In this document: positions 46,049 through 64,000 of the stretch, one piece after another
Layout of the letters: each line of letters begins with the position of its first letter
How positions within the stretch are numbered: the first letter of the stretch is position 1
Source of the DNA: Callorhinus ursinus
Taxonomy: Eukaryota; Chordata; Mammalia; Carnivora; Otariidae
DNA: 64,000 nucleotides
Assembly: GCF_003265705.1 (NCBI RefSeq)
Contig: NW_020313255.1
Coordinates: 567,013-631,012, forward strand
Direction: 5' to 3'
Notes under the pieces: model-generated
Told to the model about the DNA's origin: nothing
Database searches by the model: none
What the model saw: only the letters and a program-made list of their open reading frames with translations
Translations under genes and position numbers: made by a program

Positions 46049-49000
46049 TCAAGACTCCTCCTCCTCATCTTTAATTTCAGAAATTCTGTCTATAGATTTA
46101 AGGATTTCAGCAACAAGATTCAGCGTTTCAGCTCCAGAAACCAGCTGCCTAAAATGGAAACGTGGACGTTACAGGCCTGCTACCGCGACTGTCCAACGGC
46201 CCCGACAGAAGCCAGAAAACAGCTCCTGGGGTGTCTGGTGGCTGCTGCTCTTCCCCGGAGGGGCCCAGCCCCGTGGCAGGCAGACAGGGCGCTCACGGGG
46301 AGCAACAGAGCGGCCATTTCTGGGGGGGGGGTCTCCTGCAAACTCATCTGCTTCTTATGACGGGAGGGAAACACTGTTACTCCTCTCCGTGCAGAACTGA
46401 GGTGTTCGGCAGGTGAGGGAGCTGGGACTCTGATCTGTCTGAGGTTAGTGCTGTGGTAAAACCAGTGATTACCACAAAGACGGTTCGAGAGCCTGCTAGT
46501 CTGGCACACGACCTGCAGCCTCGGGGTTACCAGCACCATCAAGTGCTCTTCTGCTCCCGGAGCCCCATCTGCTGTACGCGGTGTGGTCAGGGTTTCAAAC
46601 ACCAAGCTGAAGACCGCCCCCCAGGCCTGCCGGCCATCTCTGCCTCACCCCTGTCCCATGTCCAGGCACCTTCAGCTCCCCCGCACTCACTTTATTGAGG
46701 AGTGGGCATTGTTCATGACGACGCGGAGGTTCTGCAAGGCCACGTCGGTGTTCTGCTTCACCACCGTCAGGCTGGCGCCCTGGCCAGACCGCAAGGCTTC
46801 ATTCTCACGCTTGAAGTTAGAGACCTGTGCCTAGAGGTGGGCGAGAGCAGTAAAGCACTTTGACGGCTTCAGGAGAGAGCATCTGAGAGGCAGCACGAGC
46901 CCAACTGAAGCTGGCAGCCTCGGCACAGGCAGTGAAGGGATGGGGGCTGGCCCTCACGGTGGGCATCTCCTGAGGGGGCTCTCGAGGGAGCCGGGCTTCC
47001 TCAGTCTGCCCTCAGCACTCATCCACAGAAACGGGAGATTCGTGTCAGGGTCCGTGCTGTCCCAGACAATACAGTCCATGCCCACCACTCTCCTGCTAAG
47101 CAAAGAAAACAGGGCTGGGGGGGAGAGCCGGCGTGGCCTGACTGCGGGAGCCACCACTGTTGGGAGGCTCCTGGACCCTGTGCCCATGCTGTCCAGTCAC
47201 CTGGAGCAAGCTGATCTCCTGTTTTAGCTTCATGACATGGTTTTCTGCCTTCAGAGCCCGTTTCTGTCACAAAAAAAAAAAAAAAAGGGCATCAGCACTG
47301 TGTAACACGGCGAGACATGGACATGGAATGGAAGCGGGCTCTGCCCCCACCCAGGGGCCTCCGGCTCTCACGGACCGGCAGGTCGGCCCATTGTGAGGGA
47401 CCCCTCCTGGCACCGTGCCCCTGCAGGCTGACAGCAGAGGAGGGGGCGCACCCGGCTCGACACAATGCCCCCCCAGGCCCCCATACCGTCATCAGATCCA
47501 GGTTCTGCTCCACCTGCTGCACCACTGACTCCAGATCGTGGTAGTCACTTTCCTCCTTGATCATTTTGGCTTCCAGCTTCCGCTCCAATGTCCTCACCCT
47601 GGGGACAGAGAAGACCAAGCTGTCGACCCCTCACGCGTCTCATGCTCAGAAGTCATCTGAGAGGCAGTTAGGCGGGGCGGACAAACGCCACGAGAGCGCC
47701 AGGCCTCGGGAGGCCGATCGGAGGCGTCAGCCGCAGAGCGCGCTCCTCAGCTGGCTCGCCATCCACCGCTCTGCTGCTTTTAGCAAGCGCGGCCGTGTGG
47801 GCCGGGTATTTGAAATCAACCTTCACTGGGCACATGAGGAGGAACGTGTGATGCTGATGACCCACAGACAATGAAAGCCAAGCTCGGTTCCACCCCCAAC
47901 GCTTCGTTATTGACGTCTGAAGCGCGGCGCTGACTCAAAGCTTACGTACATTTCTGTTTGAGTCTCAGAGAAGCTCTGAACCTCAGTCAGCTTTCTTCTC
48001 AGCTTACAATTTTCATCTTTTAACTGCAGAGGAAGAAAATCCTTATTAGAAACTCTGGGTCTCACCCAAAAGGAGTCTACACCTCTACAAACTGGCTCTG
48101 GAACGTCTCGATAAACAAACGTTATAGAGTGTCAACCTACTGTTTGCTTATAACGGAAAACCGTGAGTGGAGAAGTCTCCCTTTAAAGGCCTCCGGTCAC
48201 GAACACCAATTTTACTTCTAACTCTCTTTTAAGTAATAATCATCTCTAAACGTATTTCTTCTCCTCAGAACGTAACGAAACGTCCCTGAGCCGATGCCTG
48301 AAGCGGACCCTCTCCTGACAGGGGGACCTCGGAGGGTCTCCACGGCTCCTGCCTGAGATGGGCCGCACCCCACCACCCCGCACACTGCTCTTCCAGGGGC
48401 ACGTCACGCGCGGAATCTGTCAATTCGGGAGACGGCCGCACCACAGACCACCTTGTCCTTGGAGCCGAGACCCCAGGCCACCAAGGCCACCGGAGGCTCC
48501 AGGTCGCCTGCGTGCACGCTGCAGAGCCCCCTCACTTACTGCTTCGTAGCTTATCTGCAGTGTCCGCAAGTGCCTGTCTCCCAGAGACTCTCCGTGGGCT
48601 GCGAAGTCTGTGCCGGGGCTCCCCACCGGAGAGGCACGAGAGTCAGAGTCGCTCCGTGTCCACGGGGGCAGCGTCTTGGGCGCCACCGGCTCCGACGCAG
48701 CAGAGAAGAAGGAGACGTACGTGCTGCAGGGTGACGTGCTGGCGGCGACCCCGGAGGAGCGGGTCTGCTCCACAGCGGAGGGCAGGTACGCCCCGTCCCA
48801 CGCGCCGTCCTCACCCTCGTCTGTGTCCTCGTCCAGAAGATCACCAGCCCCCGTAGGGTCTTCAAAAAACGGCTGCTGATATTCTAAGCCATACCCCATG
48901 GTCTGGGAGGTCGGGGAGTTGCGGCCAAGCCCCAGTGAGTGTCTCGTGGCTTCCTAAAGAAAACAGTTGGAGGCACGGGTCAGACCCAGAAGCCGCCGGA

Positions 49001-51189
49001 GGCCTGTCTTCTGAGGGGCTCAGCAGTGGAGCTCCCAGGAAAGAGGAGGGCTCCCGGCAGCTTCTCCACCCGATGCTCCCGTCAGCTTGAGCTGCGGGCT
49101 CCCTCTGCCCCCCAGCGCCTGCAGCGTATCCCACGTCGGAAGAGAGATGTCCTCTGGACGTTTCTCTGTGTACGGTCATCGCAGACGACGCCTTGGATCT
49201 ACCTTTGAATAAATCCTGTCGTTGGCTGTATCGTCTCCTGACAGGCTGAGGTTCTTGGTTTTCAGAAACTCTTTAAAGGAGAATGGATTGGCCTCTGCAA
49301 GATCTTCAAGTTTATCGTCTAAAACGATATGACACAACGCAATTGGAAAACGTCTCTCGAGTCATTGACGAGAAACTTCCCCGTTAGTTTTTCTAAAACA
49401 CAACCACATCTAAATTCAGGACCGCCACCCTTCTCATCCCACCGGAATTCAGTGACACTAGGAAATGAAAAACCTAGCCAATAAAACAGATTCACTTTCA
49501 CGTTCTGAATTCTCCTTCCCAGGGGCACCTGGCTGGCTTGGTCAGTAGAACGGGTGACTCTTCACCTTGGGGTAGTTTACTTATGGATTCTTCCCACTCC
49601 CAACCCCCTGGTTCCCGCTCCTTGCTGCCCATGGAGATCACCCGGGGATCTCTGGGATGACAATGCACCTCCACTCCCACACAGACTCAGTTGGCCTAGG
49701 ACATAACCTGCGCTGGGGGCCGTCCGAGAGTTCCAACAGTGCCGCCAGGTTGGGGATCACTGCTCCACCTCTATCCATTTCCCTGCTCACCCATCCTTCC
49801 CTTCTCTCTTTCCCTACCTCCTTTCCGCTCTCCCAGCAATGACCATCTGAGCCCAGGCGCCAACCTTGTGCAAAGTGTTCTAGCCCACGCTGCCTCTTCA
49901 GACCCCTTTGGTGTGCCTTCCCACATCGCTGTCGTGCACATCAGGCTCATCTGTCCTTGTACCCTCTCTCTCTCTACCTTGGGGCCAAGACTGAATCCGT
50001 GGGACTCCACCCCCACTTGGCACACTGATTATATGCTGTCAAACTGACAACCAGCCACAGGGCATGTGCTTGGCGCTTTGTGTTGGGGAGAGGAGAGGGA
50101 GAATTGCCCAACTACCCTACCTCCAAAATGTGTCTCTTGGGCTCCTGGCAGACCTTGCTTAGTACACTTCCCCTTTCCGTAGCCAAGATCTGCAAAGAGA
50201 CGTCATCACCTTAACGTGATCACAGAGGCCTCTGTGACAACTCGTCTTCAACACAGGGTCTCTATCGCAGTAATTCTTACAGGCTGGGGAACTTTTCAAA
50301 CACAAGCTCCCAGCTCCTACCAACGGAGACAGCATGGCCTCCGCGGGCCCTGGCATGTGTGATTCAGGAAAAGCTCCCGGGAGGCTCTGATGACCAGCGT
50401 GGCTACGCGTGCCCTCCTTTGTCTTGTGAAGCCTTCTGAATGCCCTCACAGGTTGCCATTCTCCTCTGAGACCCTGACGAGACCCCCACCTAAAGTCTCG
50501 CCCCACACCCTGGACACCCTGCAGCATAACTGCTCTGGGGAGGGTGACAATGACCTAAAAAGCTGTGGCCAGTGCCCAGCAGCTCCTCTGCCTCAGCCCC
50601 ACCCCCACGAAGGAGTGGCTTTCGGTGCCCCCGCCGGGCACACCGCTCTTTTGGCACTCACCATCCCACACTGGGGGGCCTGTGTTGGGGAGGGGGCTCC
50701 CCAAGGCCCGACCGCGAGCTCCGGGCTGGCGGGGCCTCTCTGGACCTCTGCGTCCCCAGGGGCCGGCCCCCAGCGGTGCTCGGCGCCCGCCGCTGGGTCG
50801 CGGAGCGAGGTAAGACGACAGCGAGGTCGCTACAGGCAGTGCCGGCGGGGGGCCCCCTGAGGCTTGTCTCTCACCTGTGTCTCCCACGGAAGCTAGCACC
50901 GGGCCGGGCACATAGCACATAAACGTCGGCCGAATGCCGAAGAGGTGGGGGTCGAGGCCCCCGCCACGGGGGCGCTCACAGTCTAGCCGGGGCAGCCAGG
51001 AGCGGCGCTCATACAACGCCGGAGCTGCTGCAACAACAACGACAGCGATTGGCCGCGCGGCCCGCGGCCCGCCTCACCTGCCGCCCGGCCCGGCGGGGCG
51101 GGGGCGCCCGGCCGCTCACCGTCCGGAATGACGAGGCTCCGGGCTCGCGACAGCGGGGGGACGCCCGGGCGGCGCGCAAAGCCCGCCAT
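46049..51189 (-). CDS. ENTR1: ENTR1 (SDCCAG3), endosome-associated trafficking regulator
   Basis: ENTR1 is an endosomal and centrosomal coiled-coil protein. The family is reported to act in retromer/ESCRT-linked receptor sorting, cytokinesis and ciliogenesis, with PTPN13 as a partner. Ten minus-strand coding exons are 51120-51189, 50875-51024, 50121-50189, 49203-49318, 48540-48953, 47950-48023, 47487-47598, 47201-47263, 46691-46830 and 46049-46148. They give 435 residues, equal to the long human isoform. The 69-nt exon 3 (DLGYGKGKCTKQ) is in phase on both sides and could be skipped, which fits known shorter isoforms. The middle has the conserved GYGLEYQQPFFEDPTGAGDL and acidic Ser-rich linker. 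From about residue 275 a coiled coil begins with LKDENCKLRRKL; the C-terminus is acidic and ends DEEEES. Exon 2 has a tandem CAGCAG acceptor. The gene shares a promoter with PMPCA. Confidence 0.95.
49522..49580 (+). mobile_element. SINEC head fragment, plus orientation
   Basis: AGGGGCACCTGGCTGGCTTG and the following GTAGAACGGGTGACTCTTCA match the tRNA-like head of a carnivore SINE. The rest of the element is missing. Confidence 0.65.
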
Positions 51190-51431
51190 CGCCGCGGGCC
51201 CGGCAGCGCCGGCCCTCCCTAGCCTGGCAGCGGCGGCCCCATGGCCCCGGCTCCGCCGCGGCCGCGGCCCGAGTCGCCCACCCGCGTCGCCCGCCGCTCC
51301 CAGCCTCTCGCGGCGGCTTCCGCTCCCGGCACCGGAAGCGAGCGCCCAAACGCCGAGGGCCGGCGCCGCAGGGGCGGGGCGTCGGGGGCGGGGTCGGAAG
51401 TGACGACAGAAGCAGGGGGCGGAGACCCAAG
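51190..51431. promoter_or_regulatory. Bidirectional CpG-island promoter of ENTR1 and PMPCA
   Basis: The divergent start codons of ENTR1 (51189, minus) and PMPCA (51432, plus) are 242 bases apart in a CpG island that extends from about 50900 to 51950. A composite ETS/CRE site CGGAAGTGACG lies at 51395-51405 and another ETS-like ACCGGAAGCG at 51331-51340. A YY1 site CAAGATGGCGGC at 51428-51439 overlaps the PMPCA ATG. No TATA box is visible. Confidence 0.85.
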
Positions 51432-60359
<8,928 letters not shown>

Positions 60360-60550
60360 AGGCTGCCGGACACGTGGCCCGACTGCAGCTGCGGGAGCCG
60401 CGTGTGTTCATATGTTTCTCTGTGGGTGTGAGTTTACTGCAAAGATTCATAAATGGTGCAAACCACGGGACTCTTAAACTTGGACAAATTTAATGTCGCT
60501 GAGCACAGCTCAGTTTCCGGTTCTTTGCTGTTGAATAGGCCACTCGGTGG

Positions 60551-60556
60551 AATAAA
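60551..60556 (+). terminator. PMPCA: PMPCA poly(A) signal
   Basis: A canonical AATAAA lies 192 bases after the TAG stop, so the 3' UTR is short and ends near 60570-60580. Confidence 0.85.
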
Positions 60557-60580
60557 GGTTTGCCCTCACTGTGGCTAGAA

Positions 60581-62580
60581 ACCAGTGGAGTGCAAGAAGG
60601 TTCAAGGCAGACTGTTGTCAGGGAGCAGGTCAGCGTTCTTGCTGCCGTCCTGCGCTCCCGGAGATCAGCAGTGCCACACTGTCTCCCCACAGTCGGCCCC
60701 CGGGGCAGGGCAGGAGCCCCTGGTCTGCTTCGTGGAGCGTTTTTCTCAGCACGGTTTTCCTTCACCTTCAGTAAGGATGGGGTGTCTGCAGTAGCAGCAG
60801 CATCCCTGAAACGGCTGGAAGCGGGCAAGTGGGGTATCTCCCTCAGGGTCGTCCGGTTGGACCCAATGTTGCGAGGCCTCTTGTACTTTGTTCTGATTGC
60901 GGGCATGTCTGAGCACACAGGACGGGAGGCAGACTCAGTGGCCAGTGGGGAGAGCAAAGCCGGGAACGTGCTGGAAAGTGAAGGCGCACTAGATTCAGCC
61001 GGTGCGCGTGGCCGTGTCAGGAGTGCCGCAGGGCCCGGTGACTAGTAACATGGGCTAGCTTTGTTAGCTTTGTGGTTCTCCAACATGAATGCGTGTAGAG
61101 TCCCCAGGAGCCCGTGTGGGCCACCTCTTGTAGCTGCAGGGCTGCTGCTGTCCCCAGCATTTGGCAGCTGGGGAGAGAGCCGGCCGCACGGGCAGGAGGG
61201 CAGGGCTGTTCCGAGATCGACATGTAAATGTTACTTGGGTTATTTGATCCACTTATTCTGCCGGAGCCCATTGTCCTGTTTAGGTGCCTTTCCAGCACAC
61301 GTGCCAATGACTACATTTGCTGGGGGGGGCGGTGCACAACAGGGATGCCAGGCCCTCCATGCCCGCTGGGGTGGGGCCCGAGGGAGACGAGCCTGAGTTG
61401 GAGGGCGGGTGGGCAGCAGTGTGGACTGCCTTGTCGTTTCTGTGGTTACCCCAGGGGGAGGGCAGCACCCAGGGGAGATAGAGGGCAGGAGTTTGTCCGC
61501 ACTGCAGGCATGCAGTGGGGTGGGGGGTGGGGGGGGCAGGGCTCGTGAAGACATGAGGCCTGGGTGGATGTTGGGGCCAGCTGAAGTGCTGCCCAGACCC
61601 AGGGTCAGGAAGCTGGTGCTAACCTGCCTGTACTACTTCCCACTGGCTTCTCCCCTGACCCTGTCATGGCCTGGCACCTCTGCTCCCCTTGGCATGCGGC
61701 TGTGCCCCCTCCCTGTTCTCGGCTCCACGCAGCCTTTGGGGCTGGCTGCCGCAGGCTCAGCAGGTGCCCGAGGGAGGCCTGGCGCCAGCAGAACGCATGG
61801 AGGCGATGAGAGCCGGGTCATGAAAACCACCCTCATGCTGTGCTTCTCGATTCTTGGTGAAGCTGGTTTTCAGAGACTGGCCCGTGTCTTCATGCATCTG
61901 AATCTTAACCCCACTTTCTAAGTGAAACCTGTTCATCTCAAATCTCCTGGCTGCTCTTAAAGGAGTGTCCTGACTTGGGACCCGTGACCCCTCATGTGTC
62001 AGCGATCCCCATAAGACACAAAGCCCCGTCTCAAGCCAGACTCCATGCTGCGCCATCACTGTCCTGTCGGTCAGAGATGGTGCCTGGGAAGATGCATAAA
62101 AATGCCTCCTCTCCAGGCCCCTCACCGCAAAAATCTGTAACAGACATTTTCAGATCATGATTCAAAACTCAACAGCACATTTCTTTGAGTAAAATTTTAT
62201 ACAGTCAAGTTTCTTGAAGTCCGATGGGGTTGACTGGACCTTCTCATGAACAGACTCTCCCCTCTGTGTCAGAGACTGGGTGTGCCTGGTTCCGTGTTGT
62301 GGAAGTGGGCACTAATAAGGGGGGTACACATGCCCTGTGGAAGTGACTTCATTTCCTCCACTCAGGTCTGGGGTGTCCCCTTCTCCCTTAAAACTCCCCT
62401 CCAGCCAGCCCCACGGTTGAGGTGGCAGCTGGGTGCAGAGCAGATGGCCCCGGGGAGCCACGGTGTACCCCAAACTTCCTGCCATTGAACTGGACACCCT
62501 CGTTTTCTGAGAACATCAGAACAGGCTCAGTGTACAGGTGATCTCTTTCTAGGACTCGATCTTTGGCCAGAAAGAGTTTA
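60581..62580. other. Convergent gap between PMPCA and INPP5E
   Basis: Two kilobases without a supported exon, RNA gene or young repeat. GC content is moderate; the right end becomes AT-rich near the inferred INPP5E poly(A) site. Confidence 0.5.
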
Positions 62581-62596
62581 AGATTTAATATATGGA

Positions 62597-62602
62597 TTTA
62601 TT
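62597..62602 (-). terminator. INPP5E: Candidate INPP5E poly(A) signal
   Basis: TTTATT on the plus strand within an AT-rich stretch reads AATAAA on the gene strand. It would give a 3' UTR of about 0.9 kb after the stop at 63468. Confidence 0.6.
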
Positions 62603-63467
62603 TAAAAATATAAATATGGAAAAATAAATAAAAGACTAGATTGAGTGCCCCTTGGTTTTCCCACATTCAGAGCCTGTCTTCAGAAGCCATCGTGGGCAGT
62701 CACGCACTCAGCCCTCGAAGAAAGAAGAGACCCGGAATGTGGTGGGGACACCCTAAGCCCCCCCTGCTTTCTCAGGCCAGGAAGTGCACTACTTAGGCTA
62801 ATGCTATTTGAGGCTGGCAACGTGTATGCAAACGGTCTTAAATCACCAAAACCAGAAGAGGAGAGGGAGGTGGCTTCATGGCTGGATGGGCCCAGCCAGC
62901 CCCCCAAGATGAGAGGCGGCCCTGAAGCAGGCCAGGCCGCCTTGTCCCAGCAGGACTGGGTTCCCTTCTTGGAAGTCGGCTGGTTCCGGCCTGACCAGCC
63001 GGGCCTGGCCTCAGTCCTCATGTGCACCGGTGGGACAGGGACCACCCCCCCTCGGCCACCTGACCCCGAGCAGCTTACCTCTTCGGTACCGGGCCCGCTG
63101 TGCTCAGAGGGGGCAGGGCACCTCCCAGTTTGCACTGGAGCGGCTGCTGGGAGGCTGCCAACCCCGCTCTGGGTGAGCAGGCCGCTCCAGGCCCCGCCCC
63201 ACCCAAACGCCTGCCTCGCGGCACCGCACGTGTGGCCGGCGCGGGGCCTGACGGGACGCGCTGTAAATGAGCGTGGCTGGTGTCGTTCCGGGCGGGGGCC
63301 CCGGTGCCTCAGTACCGCCTGGCCGGTCTGCTGGCCTCCCCGTGGGGTTCTTGGTAAGAAAGCGTGTCAGTCTCGAGCAGTGGTTCGTCGGCAGCCCAAA
63401 AAGAAGTCCCACACAGCAACCTCTTCGTAACCTCCCGGTGGAGGTGCCAGAGGCCCTTGGGCGGACC

Positions 63468-64000
<533 letters not shown>

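Overview
This window is nuclear genomic DNA of a placental mammal, almost certainly an arctoid carnivore (bear, seal or mustelid group). Genes are multi-exon with GT-AG introns and CpG-island promoters. The young repeats are tRNA-derived SINEC elements whose head reads GGCGCCTGGGTGGCTCAG and whose body matches the arctoid type rather than the dog or cat type. The species call is an inference from these repeats and from protein similarity to remembered human and mouse orthologues; no search was run.

Layout, left to right: the 3' part of GPSM1 (+, 3-7484, plus 3' UTR to about 8905); a 2.1 kb convergent gap; DNLZ (-, 11142-12809); CARD9 (-, 13131-19736); a 3 kb spacer with an old L1 piece; SNAPC4 (-, 24129-43026, 22 coding exons, with L1, L2 and SINEC insertions); a CpG island and spacer; ENTR1/SDCCAG3 (-, 46049-51189, 10 coding exons); a 242 bp bidirectional promoter; PMPCA (+, 51432-60359, 13 coding exons); a convergent gap; and the last two coding exons of INPP5E (-, 63468 to beyond 64000). 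This order and orientation match the human 9q34.3 block GPSM1-DNLZ-CARD9-SNAPC4-ENTR1-PMPCA-INPP5E.

I rebuilt exon structures by hand from splice sites and phase. The complete coding models close without frame errors: DNLZ 171 aa, CARD9 536 aa, SNAPC4 1449 aa, ENTR1 435 aa, PMPCA 526 aa. GPSM1 is represented by its C-terminal 268 residues with all four GoLoco motifs, and INPP5E by its C-terminal 83 residues ending in a CaaX box.

The genes do not form a pathway. They are a gene-dense housekeeping and signalling neighbourhood: G-protein regulation (GPSM1), mitochondrial Hsp70 maintenance (DNLZ) and presequence processing (PMPCA), antifungal innate signalling (CARD9), snRNA transcription (SNAPC4), endosome/cilium trafficking (ENTR1) and ciliary phosphoinositide control (INPP5E). 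I saw no CRISPR array, prokaryotic element, tRNA or rRNA gene, and no convincing undescribed system. The most interesting points are a TATA-containing intronic promoter candidate for the short GPSM1 isoform, the very tight CARD9-to-DNLZ junction, an Asn at CARD9 position 12, a 25-nt microexon and a Ser-Gly repeat in SNAPC4, and nested retroelements.
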